A stretch of 64,000 nucleotides of DNA from Sphingomonas_R arantia (GCF_042682045.1 NZ_JBHUGS010000002.1:1054001-1118000), one strand, 5' to 3'. Numbered from the stretch's first letter, positions 35,900 to 45,239 are shown. Notes: generated from the sequence alone by a model not told the origin. Translations and numbers: made by a program.

Positions 35900-37018
35900 G
35901 TGCCGCAACGCTTCTCCCCCGGCCGCTGCGCGCGGCTGATCATCAAGATCGGCTCGGCGCTCCTCGTGGATGCCGACGGGTCGATCCGGCGGGACTGGCT
36001 GGCGACGGTGGCGGCCGATATCGCCGCGGCCCATGCGGCGGGGCAACAGGTCGTGATCGTGTCGTCCGGCGCGATCGCGCTCGGCGCCCGCCGGCTGGCC
36101 CTCCCCAAGGGCGGCCGCGCCTCGCTCGAGGATGCACAGGCCGCCGCCGCGGTCGGCCAGATCGCGCTGTCGCAGGCCTGGGCCGAACTGCTCGGCAGCC
36201 GCGGGCTGACCGCCGCGCAGATCCTGCTGACACTCGACGATCTCGAGGACCGCCGGCGCTACCTCAACGCCGCTTCGACGCTCGATCGGCTGCTCACGCT
36301 CGGCACGGTCCCGGTCATCAACGAAAACGACTCGGTCGCCACCGCGGAAATCCGGTTCGGCGACAACGACCGCCTCGCCGCCCGCGTGGCACAGGCCGCC
36401 CGCGCGCAGGGCGTGCTGCTGCTCTCCGACGTCGACGGCCTCTACACCGCCAATCCGCACCGCGACCCGGCCGCAACCCGCATCGACGAAGTCACCCACA
36501 TCGACGCCCGCATCCGCGCGATGGCGGACGGCGGGTCCGCCTCGGGCATGGGCTCCGGCGGCATGGCCTCGAAGGTCGAGGCCGCGCGGATCGCCCAGGC
36601 CGCCGGCGCGCACCTCGCCATCGCCAGCGGTCAACGCCCCCACCCGCTCGCCGCCTTCCTCGCCGGCGGCACCGGCACGGTGTTCGTCGCCGATCCGGTC
36701 CGCGGCGCACGCAAATCCTGGCTCGCCGGCCGCCTCACCGCGCGCGGCACGATCCATGTCGATGCCGGCGCAGCCGATGCGCTCGCCCGCGGGGCCAGCC
36801 TGCTCGCGGCCGGCGCGGTCACGATCGACGGCCGCTTCACGCGCGGCGACGTGGTGGAGATCGCGGGCCCCGACGGCCGCTTCGCCCGCGGCCTGGCGGA
36901 ATATGACGCCGCCGACGCGGTCCGCATCGCCGGGCGCCGTTCCGCCGAACAGGCTGGCATCCTCGGCTACGCGCCGCGCTCCGCCCTCGTCCACCGCGAT
37001 CACATGGTGCTGCTATGA
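35900..37018 (+). CDS. proB: glutamate 5-kinase
   Basis: A 372-residue enzyme for the first step of proline synthesis. The amino-acid kinase domain shows LIIKIGSALLV, VIVSSGAIALGARR, INENDSVATAEIRFGDND and LLSDVDGLYTANPH. The nucleotide loop GSGGMASKVEAARIA follows, then a C-terminal PUA domain (about 280-360). There is no ATG at the proper N-terminus; GTG at 35900 gives the normal length. It follows obgE directly, a common gene order, and its stop overlaps the start of the cerR-like gene. Confidence 0.95.
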   Translation: MPQRFSPGRCARLIIKIGSALLVDADGSIRRDWLATVAADIAAAHAAGQQVVIVSSGAIALGARRLALPKGGRASLEDAQAAAAVGQIALSQAWAELLGSRGLTAAQILLTLDDLEDRRRYLNAASTLDRLLTLGTVPVINENDSVATAEIRFGDNDRLAARVAQAARAQGVLLLSDVDGLYTANPHRDPAATRIDEVTHIDARIRAMADGGSASGMGSGGMASKVEAARIAQAAGAHLAIASGQRPHPLAAFLAGGTGTVFVADPVRGARKSWLAGRLTARGTIHVDAGAADALARGASLLAAGAVTIDGRFTRGDVVEIAGPDGRFARGLAEYDAADAVRIAGRRSAEQAGILGYAPRSALVHRDHMVLL

Positions 37019-37911
37019 CCGTCATTGCCATCACCGGCGCGACCGGCTTCGTCGGCGGCCACCTGCTGACCCAGGCCGCCGCCGCCGGCCACCCCGTCCG
37101 CGCCCTCACCCGCCGGCCGCAGCCCAACCGAGACGGCGTCACCTGGATCGCCGGCGCGCTCGACGACACAGGCTCGCTCGCCGCGCTAGTCGAGGGGGCC
37201 GACGCCGTCATCCACGTCGCCGGCGCAGTCAACGCGCCCGACCGCGCCGGTTTCGCCCGCGCCAACATCGACGGCACCGCCGCCATGCTCGCCGCGGCGA
37301 CCAACGCCGGCATCGCGCGCTTCGTCCACGTCTCCTCGCTCTCCGCACGCGAACCGCAGCTCAGCGACTATGGCTGGTCGAAGCTGCAGGGCGAGAATCT
37401 CGTCGCCGCATCCGCGCTCGACTGGTCGATCGTCCGCCCGCCCGCCATCTACGGCCCCGGCGACCACGAGATGCTCGAAATCTTCCGCATGGCGGCGCGC
37501 GGCCTCGTCCTGCTCCCGCCAAGCGGCCGCTTCTCGATCATCGCCGCGGAGGATCTGGCCCGCCTGCTCCTCCTTCAACTCACCCACTATGACCGGCAGA
37601 TCCTCGAAGCCGACGACGGCACCCCGAACGGCTGGGACTATCACGTCTTCGCTCGCCTGCTCGGCACGGTGTTCGACCGCCGCGCCCGCACCCTGTCGAT
37701 GCCTGGCCCGTTGCTGGCGCTCGGTGCGCGAATCGACGGACTGATCCGCGGCAAGGGTGCCAAGCTCACCCCCGACCGCGTCGGCTATCTCCGCCACCCC
37801 GATTGGGTCGTGCACGGCACCATGCCCGACGGCCCCTGGCGGCCACAGGTCACGACCCCCGCCGGCCTGCGCGCCACCGCCGCATGGTACCGCGCACATG
37901 GCTGGCTTTGA
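37015..37911 (+). CDS. cerR: NAD-dependent epimerase/dehydratase, probable ceramide reductase CerR
   Basis: A 298-residue extended-SDR protein. The cofactor motif is ITGATGFVGGHLL (6-18), with a VHVSSLSA segment at the catalytic Ser and YGWSKLQGE supplying the Tyr-xxx-Lys pair. It overlaps proB by 4 bp (ATGA), and the next two genes are an acyl carrier protein and serine palmitoyltransferase. In Caulobacter the same trio (spt, acp and the epimerase CerR, which reduces the 3-keto group) makes ceramide. I infer the same role here from context; the sequence alone only supports an extended SDR. Confidence 0.72.
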   Translation: MTVIAITGATGFVGGHLLTQAAAAGHPVRALTRRPQPNRDGVTWIAGALDDTGSLAALVEGADAVIHVAGAVNAPDRAGFARANIDGTAAMLAAATNAGIARFVHVSSLSAREPQLSDYGWSKLQGENLVAASALDWSIVRPPAIYGPGDHEMLEIFRMAARGLVLLPPSGRFSIIAAEDLARLLLLQLTHYDRQILEADDGTPNGWDYHVFARLLGTVFDRRARTLSMPGPLLALGARIDGLIRGKGAKLTPDRVGYLRHPDWVVHGTMPDGPWRPQVTTPAGLRATAAWYRAHGWL

Positions 37912-37969
37912 TCCGCCTTTTCGCCGCAATCGCTTGGCACATGCCGACTCGACCAATTAAGGGACGTCC

Positions 37970-38218
37970 ATGACATCGCGCCAAGAGACCTTCGCCAAGG
38001 TCGCCGACCAGATCGAACCGTTCAACAAGAAACAGGTCCCGCTGGCCGAAGCGACCAGCTTCGCCGGCGACCTCGAATGGGACAGCCTGACCGTCATGGA
38101 TTTCGTCGCCGCGGTGGAGGACGAATTCGACATCCTCATCACCATGAACATGCAGGCCGAGATCGAGACGATCGGCCAGCTGGTCGACACCATCGAAAAG
38201 CTGAGCAAGCCCGCATGA
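37970..38218 (+). CDS. acyl carrier protein for sphingolipid synthesis
   Basis: An 82-residue acyl carrier protein. Ser39 in EWDSLTVMDF is the phosphopantetheine attachment site (the usual DSL motif), and acidic helices II and III follow. It differs from housekeeping AcpP, and its gene overlaps the serine palmitoyltransferase gene by 4 bp (ATGA), so it most likely feeds or accepts acyl chains in the SPT reaction, as the dedicated ACP of the Caulobacter spt locus does. AAGGGA lies 7 bp before the start. Confidence 0.88.
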   Translation: MTSRQETFAKVADQIEPFNKKQVPLAEATSFAGDLEWDSLTVMDFVAAVEDEFDILITMNMQAEIETIGQLVDTIEKLSKPA

Positions 38219-39486
38219 CCGACGCCAGCCAGACCCCCGACTCGGTCGCCCTGACCGACGTCCTGCCCAACCCCACACCGCGCGATCTGCTGTCGAAATT
38301 CGACGGGCTGATCGCCGAGCGCCAGGCGCTGCTCGACACCGGCGTGCGCGATCCGTTCGCGATCGTGATGGAGGAGGTGCTGTCCCCCACCCTCGCCATC
38401 ATCAAGGGCCGCAAGACGATCCTGCTCGGCACCTACAATTATATGGGCATGACGTTCGACCCGGACGTCGTCGCCGCCGGCAAGGACGCGCTCGACAAGT
38501 TCGGCGCCGGCACCACCGGCAGCCGCGTGCTGAACGGCACTTACCAGGGCCACCGCGAGTGCGAGGATGCGCTCCGCGAATTCTACGACATGGAAAGCGC
38601 GATCGTCTTCTCGACGGGCTACCAGGCGAATCTCGGCGTCATCTCCACGCTCTGCGCCAAGGGCGACTACATCATCCTCGACGCAGATAGCCACGCGTCG
38701 ATCTACGACGGCTGCTGGCTGGGCAATGCCGAAGTCGTGCGGTTCCGCCACAATTCGGTCGAGGATCTCGACAAGCGGCTCGGCCGCCTGCCGGTCGAGG
38801 CGGGCAAGCTCGTCGTGCTCGAGGGCGTCTATTCGATGCTCGGCGACATCGCGCCGCTCAAGGAAATGGTCGCCGTCGCGAAGAAGCATGGCGCGATGAT
38901 CCTGTGTGACGAAGCGCACGGCATGGGCTTCTTCGGCGAACATGGCCGCGGCGTGTTCGAGGAAGCCGGCGTCGCCGACGACATCGATTTCGTGGTTGGC
39001 ACCTTCTCCAAGTCGGTCGGCACGGTCGGCGGCTTCTGCGTGTCGAACCATCCGAAGTTCGAGGTCATGCGGCTCGTCACGCGCCCTTACGTCTTCACGG
39101 CATCGCTCCCGCCGTCGGTGGTCGCCACCGCCGCCGCCTCGATCCGCAAGCTGATGCACGCGGGCGACAAGCGCGAACATCTCTGGAAGAATTCGCGCCG
39201 CCTGCACCAGGGCCTGCGCGATCTCGGCTACACGCTCGGCACGCCGACCGCCCAGTCGGCGATCATCGCGGTCATGATGCCCGACCAGGCGATCACCGTG
39301 GCGACGTGGCAGGCGCTGCTGGAACGCGGGCTCTACGTGAACATGGCGCGTCCGCCCGCGACGCCGGCCGGCACCTTCCTGCTGCGCTGCTCGCTCTGCG
39401 CGGAACATACCGACGACCAGGTGACCGAGATACTCGAAACCTTCGCCGCCGCCGGGCGCGCGACGGGAGTGATCCCGCAGGCCTGA
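38215..39486 (+). CDS. spt: serine palmitoyltransferase
   Basis: A 423-residue PLP enzyme of the alpha-oxoamine synthase family that condenses L-serine with palmitoyl-thioester to 3-ketodihydrosphingosine, the first committed sphingolipid step. The PLP lysine is Lys266 in GTFSKSVGTVGGF, one residue from Lys265 of the S. paucimobilis enzyme. LCDEAHGMGFFG holds the Asp that contacts the pyridine ring, and DADSHASIYDG the stacking His. The bacterial enzyme is soluble and homodimeric. Translationally coupled to the ACP gene. Confidence 0.95.
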   Translation: MTDASQTPDSVALTDVLPNPTPRDLLSKFDGLIAERQALLDTGVRDPFAIVMEEVLSPTLAIIKGRKTILLGTYNYMGMTFDPDVVAAGKDALDKFGAGTTGSRVLNGTYQGHRECEDALREFYDMESAIVFSTGYQANLGVISTLCAKGDYIILDADSHASIYDGCWLGNAEVVRFRHNSVEDLDKRLGRLPVEAGKLVVLEGVYSMLGDIAPLKEMVAVAKKHGAMILCDEAHGMGFFGEHGRGVFEEAGVADDIDFVVGTFSKSVGTVGGFCVSNHPKFEVMRLVTRPYVFTASLPPSVVATAAASIRKLMHAGDKREHLWKNSRRLHQGLRDLGYTLGTPTAQSAIIAVMMPDQAITVATWQALLERGLYVNMARPPATPAGTFLLRCSLCAEHTDDQVTEILETFAAAGRATGVIPQA

Positions 39487-39545
39487 CCCGACCCTGACCG
39501 ATTGCGCATGTTTGCAAGCTCGCCCCCTTGGGCTAGCTTGCCGGC

Positions 39546-41513
39546 ATGACCGCACCGCTCCCCCGGACCTCCGACGCGGAACCGCCGAACTGGTGGCAGA
39601 ACATCTGGGTCCGGGCCGGGGCGATGGCGGTGGCGTTGTTACTCGCGCTGCTCGTCACGCTGGTCGGTATCGCGAACGCGCGGCGGGATACCGCGCTGTC
39701 GCTACAACGGCACAGCTACGAAGTGCTGCTCGCCATCCGCGATTTCGACGTGGCCATGGCGCGGGCGGAGGCGGCGCTCGGCCGCTTCGCGATCTCCGGC
39801 GCCCCACCCGCGGGTCGGGCCTACTTCGATCACTGGGCGCTGGCTGGCGCGCGGCTCGACACGCTGACTGGCTTCACCGCACCCGATCCGGTCCAGCGCC
39901 CCGTCATCGCGGCGCTCCGCGTCCTCTACGAACGCCGCCGTGCCGAACTCGACGCCCCCGCGCGCAGCGCCGGTACGCGCCAGGCCTGGGCCGCGCTCAC
40001 CGCGTTCGACCGCGCCGGCCGATCGCCGAGCATTGATCAGTTGTCCACGCTGGTCGACCGCGTCTCGCGCCACGAACGCGCCACGTTGACCAGCCTGTCC
40101 GCACAGGCCGAGCGATCGGGCGCGCAGTCCGACATCCTGGCGACCCTGCTCTCGCTGCTCGGCGTCGTGCTCAGCATCGTCGGCGTCGTACTCGGCACGC
40201 TCGCGGTCCGCGCTGTCCACGCGCGGCGCGAGGCAGGGCGCCGCGCGGACGTCGCCGCCGATCGCGCCGGCGCACTGGAACTCGCGGTGGAGGCGCGGAC
40301 CCGCGAACTGCGCGATGCCAACGTCCGACTGCAGGTCGAGGCCACGACCCGCGCGGCGGCCGAGGCGCAGCTGCATCAGGCGCAGAAGATGGAAGCGGTC
40401 GGCCAGCTGACCGGCGGGATCGCGCATGATTTCAACAACATGCTGGCGGTCGTGCTTGGCGGGCTCGAACTGGCGCAACGCCGGCTGACGAACAGTCCGA
40501 AGGACGTCGCCCGCCACCTGGATCAGGCGCTCGACGGGGCGACTCGCGCAGCCGCACTCACCCGCCGGCTGCTCGCCTTCGCGCGTGCCGAACCGCTGCG
40601 GCCGGAACATGTCGATGCCGCGCGGCTGATCCGCGGCATGCGCGACCTGCTCGACCGTGCGCTGGGCGAACGGATCGTCGTCGCGTTGACGATCGCCGAC
40701 GATTGCTGGGCGACCTGGTGCGACCCGCATCAACTCGAGAACGCGGTCCTGAACCTCACGGTCAACGCGCGCGATGCGCTGGACGGCGAAGGCCGCGTCG
40801 ACATCATCACGACGAACTGCAGGGTCGCGGCGGACGAGGTCGGCAAGCTCGCCCCCGGCGACTATCTCCGGATCGAGGTCCGCGACACCGGCTGTGGCAT
40901 GGACCCCGCCGTCATCGAGCGCGCGTTCGAACCGTTCTTCACCACCAAGCCGATCGGCAAGGGCACCGGTCTAGGCCTCAGCCAGATCTTCGGCTTCGCG
41001 CGCCAGTCCGGTGGCGACATCCTGATCAGCTCGCAGCCTGGGGCCGGCACCGGCGTCTCGCTCTACCTCCCCCGCCACATCGCCGAGGTCGCGCGACCGG
41101 CCATCTCCGCCCCCTCCCCCGCCACCGCGGACGGCCGCGGCGAAACCGTGATGGTGGTGGAGGACGACCCGCGCGTCCGCACCTCGACCGTCGAAGCGTT
41201 GGTGGAACTCGGCTACCGTCCGATCGCCTGTGCCTGCGGGGAGGATGCGCTCTCCGCCCTCCGTACCGAACGCGACGTGCGGCTCGTGATATCGGACGTC
41301 GTCATGCCGGGCATGACCGGACCGGACCTCGTCGCCGCGATCCGAGCGGACCATCCGCACGTCGCGACGATCTTCGTCACCGGCTATGTCGGCGATGCCG
41401 ATACCGGCGACCGGCTCCGCGGGCAGGACGTGCTGCGCAAACCATTCACCATCGCCGGCCTCGCCCGCGCGGTCCGCACCGGTCTGGCCACCACCGAACC
41501 CGCCGGGACCTGA
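39546..41513 (+). CDS. hybrid sensor histidine kinase with receiver domain
   Basis: A 655-residue membrane kinase. One helix lies at about 25-45 and a second at about 200-222, enclosing a helical extracytoplasmic sensor of the CHASE3 type (AIRDFDVAMARAEAALGRF). A coiled coil leads to the HisKA domain (GGIAHDFNNMLAVV), then a HATPase domain with LTVNARDAL, VRDTGCGM and GKGTGLGLSQIFGFARQSGG, and finally a receiver domain with phospho-acceptor Asp in LVISDVVMPGMTGP. No DNA-binding output is attached. It follows spt by about 60 bp, so an envelope-stress or lipid-related role is possible but unproven. Confidence 0.9.
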   Translation: MTAPLPRTSDAEPPNWWQNIWVRAGAMAVALLLALLVTLVGIANARRDTALSLQRHSYEVLLAIRDFDVAMARAEAALGRFAISGAPPAGRAYFDHWALAGARLDTLTGFTAPDPVQRPVIAALRVLYERRRAELDAPARSAGTRQAWAALTAFDRAGRSPSIDQLSTLVDRVSRHERATLTSLSAQAERSGAQSDILATLLSLLGVVLSIVGVVLGTLAVRAVHARREAGRRADVAADRAGALELAVEARTRELRDANVRLQVEATTRAAAEAQLHQAQKMEAVGQLTGGIAHDFNNMLAVVLGGLELAQRRLTNSPKDVARHLDQALDGATRAAALTRRLLAFARAEPLRPEHVDAARLIRGMRDLLDRALGERIVVALTIADDCWATWCDPHQLENAVLNLTVNARDALDGEGRVDIITTNCRVAADEVGKLAPGDYLRIEVRDTGCGMDPAVIERAFEPFFTTKPIGKGTGLGLSQIFGFARQSGGDILISSQPGAGTGVSLYLPRHIAEVARPAISAPSPATADGRGETVMVVEDDPRVRTSTVEALVELGYRPIACACGEDALSALRTERDVRLVISDVVMPGMTGPDLVAAIRADHPHVATIFVTGYVGDADTGDRLRGQDVLRKPFTIAGLARAVRTGLATTEPAGT

Positions 41514-41515
41514 TC

Positions 41516-42412
41516 TTACCGCACTGCGCCGCCGCGCAGCAGCTGCGGCAGCAGCACCAGCGCACCCAGCAACGGATGCCGCCGCTGCCAGGGCCTGATC
41601 GCGATCTTGGTCCCCGCGTGACGATTGATCTTCCACGCCAGATAATCGATCCCGCCGGCGAAGGTCGCGCTCGCCTTCATCAGCCGCAGCACGGTCAGCG
41701 ACTTGCCGTTCCGCCGCAAGCTGCGCCAGCGCGCCTCGCCCCCGGCCCCGACCAGCCCCGGCAGGATCGCCGCCCCGAACCGCCGGTAGCGCTCCGGATC
41801 GGCATCGACGATCGACCCTGACCGATCGTCCCGCTCGGCCCGCAGCTCGGCACGGTAGGTCTGCGCGAACGCCGCCCGCCACACCGCCAGTGGATCGCCC
41901 CGCTCGGCCGGCGCACACATCGGTAACGCCAGCGCCATCGCGGTCGGCCCGGCCCGCGCGACCGACCCGACCACCCGCTCCGCCGCCGCGTCGTCGCGCC
42001 GCCACACCAGCCGCGACGGCTGCGCGAACCGTGCCCAGACCGACACGGTCGACGCTTCCGGCCCGCACAGCGCGTCCAGATCGGCTTCGGACAACACTGC
42101 ATATTTAGATGCCAACCCGTTGTCCGCAACCGGAAACACGTTCGGTGGTAGCAACCGGTTCGCCAGCCGCATCCAGCGCGCTGGATAGGCCGCGCGATAA
42201 TCCGACACGATCAGGTAGAAATCGAGCATCTGCCCGTCGAGCTCGGTCGTCCTGAGGCACGACCCGTAGAACAGCACCGCCCGCGCCGCACCCCCATGCC
42301 GCGCCGCGATCGCCGCCGCCATCGCGGTCACGCGCGGATCGACCGGCAGCGCCAGCTCCTCACGCACCAGCGCGCACACTGCCGTCACGCCCGACGCCTG
42401 TTCAGGCGGCAA
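41516..42412 (-). CDS. TAM41/Mmp37-like nucleotidyltransferase, probable lipid enzyme
   Basis: A protein of about 298 residues. ARAVLFYGSCLRTTELDGQ, then MLDFYLIVSD, matches the YGS...MLDF..xVxD core of TAM41/Mmp37, the mitochondrial-type CDP-diacylglycerol synthase with a nucleotidyltransferase fold. The C-terminal half is basic (WKINRHAGTKIAI, then RHPLLGALVLLPQLL), which suits membrane contact. It reads 11 bp into the end of the lipid-kinase gene and is surely co-transcribed. The start is TTG at 42412 or possibly GTG at 42388. A kinase plus cytidylyltransferase pair could activate a phosphorylated lipid for head-group attachment; that step is inference. Confidence 0.6.
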   Translation of the reverse strand: MPPEQASGVTAVCALVREELALPVDPRVTAMAAAIAARHGGAARAVLFYGSCLRTTELDGQMLDFYLIVSDYRAAYPARWMRLANRLLPPNVFPVADNGLASKYAVLSEADLDALCGPEASTVSVWARFAQPSRLVWRRDDAAAERVVGSVARAGPTAMALALPMCAPAERGDPLAVWRAAFAQTYRAELRAERDDRSGSIVDADPERYRRFGAAILPGLVGAGGEARWRSLRRNGKSLTVLRLMKASATFAGGIDYLAWKINRHAGTKIAIRPWQRRHPLLGALVLLPQLLRGGAVR

Positions 42413-43382
42413 GGCGCAGGAACGGAACGGGTGAGGTATGCTTCAGAACGATCGGGAATCCCTCGACATTCTGGAACAGCTCGCCGTCCAGGATCACGCT
42501 CGACCGCACGCCCTCGATCCGGATCTCGTCGCCGCGCTCGACATGCACGCCGTTCATCGCCTGCTTGCCCAGCCGCCCGCTGATGCCGGCAAAGATCGCC
42601 CGCACCAGCGTCCACGGCCGGTGATCGACCATCATCAGCTTCAGCGCACCCTCGTCGCCGCCCGCCATCGTCGACGCGGACGTACCGATCAGCATCTTCT
42701 GCAACGTGGTCACGATCATGATCGAGAACCGCCCCTGCAACTGGCCCTGCCGCATCAGCGACACCTTCACATGCCCCGGCCGCGGCGGCAGGAACGCCGC
42801 GCGGATGCCGAATATCAGCGACAGCACGACGGCCATCGCGGTCAGCACATGGCTGAACCCGTTGGGCAGCCCCAGCGGATACACCTTGTTGCGGCAGAAC
42901 AGGATCGAGTCGGCCAGCCCGGCACCGCCCAGGAACATGCCCATCACGGGCCGCACGCTGGCATCGTCGCCGCTGGTCAGCGCGATCAGCTCACGACGCA
43001 CGACATAGGCGTCGACCCCGTTCCGCGCGATCTCCATCACCCGTTCCAGCGCCGCGACCGGATCGCCCACCGCGCCCAGGTCGAGCGCGATCAGGTTCGT
43101 CTTGCCGTTGGGCAGTACCGCGACTGGCGGCGGCGTCTCGCCGAACCACTGGCCGTGATGGATCTCGGTCAGCACCGTCTGCACCGTGCCGTCGCCGCCG
43201 TTGATCACCAGCACGACCGGCTCGACCCGCGCGATCGTGCGCAGCGCCTCGCCGATCTGCGCGACCTCCTCCACCTCGTAGTGGAAGATGTCGTCATGCT
43301 CGGCGCAGAAGGCGCGGATCCGCGGCAGGAGCGACCGGTTGCCCGTCGATTTCGGATTGGACAGAAGTGCGACACGAACCAT
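42402..43382 (-). CDS. diacylglycerol kinase-family lipid kinase, possible ceramide kinase
   Basis: A 326-residue lipid kinase. The catalytic domain opens VRVALLSNPKSTGNRSLLP and has the nucleotide loop VVLVINGGDGTVQTVLTEI and the PNGKTNLIALDLG segment (the GGDGT and PxGTxN-type motifs of the family). The C-terminal beta domain ends VERGDEIRIEGVRSSVILDG. Family members phosphorylate diacylglycerol, sphingosine or ceramide. With spt, cerR and a bCerS-like gene in the same 12 kb, ceramide or a sphingoid base is a credible substrate, as for the Caulobacter ceramide kinase CpgB; plain diacylglycerol or undecaprenol kinase activity is the alternative. Confidence 0.75.
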   Translation of the reverse strand: MVRVALLSNPKSTGNRSLLPRIRAFCAEHDDIFHYEVEEVAQIGEALRTIARVEPVVLVINGGDGTVQTVLTEIHHGQWFGETPPPVAVLPNGKTNLIALDLGAVGDPVAALERVMEIARNGVDAYVVRRELIALTSGDDASVRPVMGMFLGGAGLADSILFCRNKVYPLGLPNGFSHVLTAMAVVLSLIFGIRAAFLPPRPGHVKVSLMRQGQLQGRFSIMIVTTLQKMLIGTSASTMAGGDEGALKLMMVDHRPWTLVRAIFAGISGRLGKQAMNGVHVERGDEIRIEGVRSSVILDGELFQNVEGFPIVLKHTSPVPFLRLAA

Positions 43383-43383
43383 C

Positions 43384-43902
43384 TTAACGCCCCGAAATCG
43401 GGCGGAATGACATGCCCTGCATATAGTTGAGGATGACCGGCACCGTCGTCACGCCGCGCCCGACCGAGATCGCCACCCGCTCGGCGGGCGGCTTCCGCTT
43501 GAACACCAGGTCGCCGACCGACACGTGCGGATTGCCCGACATGCCGCCGCCATCGGCGCGGCCGGTCTTGCGGTCCCCGTCCATGTCGTGCCGCACAGAG
43601 ACGGCGTACTCCCCGGTCCGACCGACCGGAACGCAGACCCGCGCGGGGCCATTCGCCGGCACCGGCACGTCGATCCGATCGATATACGCTCCCTTTTCGA
43701 AGAAGCTCTGTCGATCGCCGCCATAACTCTGGACGCGCAACGTCCCGTGACGGTCCTTGAACCCGGTCACCTGCACCAGCATCGCCGGCACGGGCGACGC
43801 AGCGCACCCGCCGACATGCGACGCCAGCGGCGCAGCGGCCGCCGGCGCGCCAGACAGCAGGCCAACTGCGACCAACCCGACCAGACCCGACAGTTTCGAC
43901 AT
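43384..43902 (-). CDS. DUF2141 secreted protein
   Basis: A 172-residue exported protein with a signal peptide ending SGAPAAAAP. The single domain is a beta-sandwich of the DUF2141 type: VQVTGFKDRHGTLRVQSYGG, then YAVSVRHDMDGDRKT, then MSGNPHVSVGDL. The Asp-rich turn (DMDGDRKT) resembles a calcium-binding loop. The function is unknown. It lies 1 bp before the lipid-kinase start in the same direction, so it is probably the first gene of that three-gene operon. Confidence 0.78.
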   Translation of the reverse strand: MSKLSGLVGLVAVGLLSGAPAAAAPLASHVGGCAASPVPAMLVQVTGFKDRHGTLRVQSYGGDRQSFFEKGAYIDRIDVPVPANGPARVCVPVGRTGEYAVSVRHDMDGDRKTGRADGGGMSGNPHVSVGDLVFKRKPPAERVAISVGRGVTTVPVILNYMQGMSFRPISGR

Positions 43903-44021
43903 GACCTACGCACTCCCGGAAGCTATAGCCGCGCATCATCGCGGTGGTTCGACGAAGCCTCCTCGTTCACGTCAGATCGGCCGCGTTTGAGGCCAAAACA
44001 TGGTGATGGGGCGTCGCAATC

Positions 44022-45239
44022 TTGAAATTCGGAACCCTGACCGATCGCTACATCGCCCGCCTGATCGCCGTTCCGCTGGCCGGAACCCTGGTCGTGGCGG
44101 CCATGCTCTTCTTGCTCGACAAGATGCTCAGCCTGTTCGATTTCGTCGCGAGCGAGGGCGGACCGGTGTCGGTCGTCTGGCGGATGCTGGCGAACATGCT
44201 GCCCGAATATTTGTCGTTCGCGATCCCGATCGGCCTGACGCTCGGCATCCTGCTGGCGTTCCGGAAACTGGCGATGTCCTCGGAACTCGACGTGCTGCGT
44301 GCGGTCGGGCTCGGTTATGGCCGGCTGCTGCGCGTGCCCTACATCTTCGCGATCGCGCTCGCGCTCCTCAACCTGCTGATCCTCGGCTACGTCCAGCCGA
44401 TGTCGCGCTACGCCTATGAAGGGCTGCGCTACGAACTTCGCTCCGGTGCGCTGGGCGCATCGATCAAGGTCGGCGAATTCACCAAGCTCGGCAAGCGCAT
44501 GACGATGCGGATCGAGCGCGCGGAGAACAAGGGCCGCGACCTCTACGGCATCTTCGTCGATACGCAGGCGAGCGGCGGGCGCACGCTGGCCGTCACCGCA
44601 GAACGCGGCACCTTCCTGGCGACGGACGATCCGAACACGATCATCTTCCGCCTGGCGAACGGCACGCTCGTCCACGACGCCCCCGAATTCCGCTCCCCGC
44701 GCGTGCTCAGCTTCGTCGCGCACGATCTGCCGATCGACCTGCCCAAGATGGAGTCGTTCCGCCAGCGCGGCAGCCGCGACCGGGAGCTGACGATTCCGGA
44801 ACTGTCCCGCCAGTCCAAGCTGGAGCAGACGACCCCCGCTACCCGCAACGCGCTCCGTTCCGAATATCATTTCCGGCTGGTGGAGGTCGCGACGATGCTG
44901 CTGCTCCCGCTGCTGGCGCTCGCCCTTGCGGTGCCGCCCAAGCGCTCGTCCTCTGCGCTCGGCGTGTTCGTCGCGATCGTCGTGCTGGTGACGCAGCACA
45001 AGATCAACGAATATGGCGCGGCGCTCGGCACGCTCGGTCGGATCGATCCGATCCTGGCGCTCTGGGTTCCGTTCCTCGGCTTCGCGGCGCTGACGATCTG
45101 GATGTACCACATGGTCGCGAACGTCCCCGGCGGCGCGCCGATCGCCGTTCTCGAACGCGGCTTCGCGAAGATCGGGGCGAGCTTCCGCAACCTCGGCCGG
45201 CGCTGGACCGATCGCCGTAACAAGGACCTGCCGGCATGA
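44022..45239 (+). CDS. lptF: LptF-type outer-membrane lipid export permease
   Basis: A 405-residue YjgP/YjgQ-family permease. Three N-terminal helices with FAIPIGLTLGILLAFRKLA and SSELDVLRAVGLGYG (the coupling-helix region), a periplasmic beta-jellyroll (about 135-290) and three C-terminal helices follow the LptF/G plan. TTG at 44022 is the only usable start: an in-frame stop lies six codons upstream and the next ATG is inside helix 1. In other bacteria LptF and LptG with LptB extract LPS. Sphingomonads use glycosphingolipid instead, so this pair may export that lipid. Overlaps lptG by 4 bp. Confidence 0.9.
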   Translation: MKFGTLTDRYIARLIAVPLAGTLVVAAMLFLLDKMLSLFDFVASEGGPVSVVWRMLANMLPEYLSFAIPIGLTLGILLAFRKLAMSSELDVLRAVGLGYGRLLRVPYIFAIALALLNLLILGYVQPMSRYAYEGLRYELRSGALGASIKVGEFTKLGKRMTMRIERAENKGRDLYGIFVDTQASGGRTLAVTAERGTFLATDDPNTIIFRLANGTLVHDAPEFRSPRVLSFVAHDLPIDLPKMESFRQRGSRDRELTIPELSRQSKLEQTTPATRNALRSEYHFRLVEVATMLLLPLLALALAVPPKRSSSALGVFVAIVVLVTQHKINEYGAALGTLGRIDPILALWVPFLGFAALTIWMYHMVANVPGGAPIAVLERGFAKIGASFRNLGRRWTDRRNKDLPA

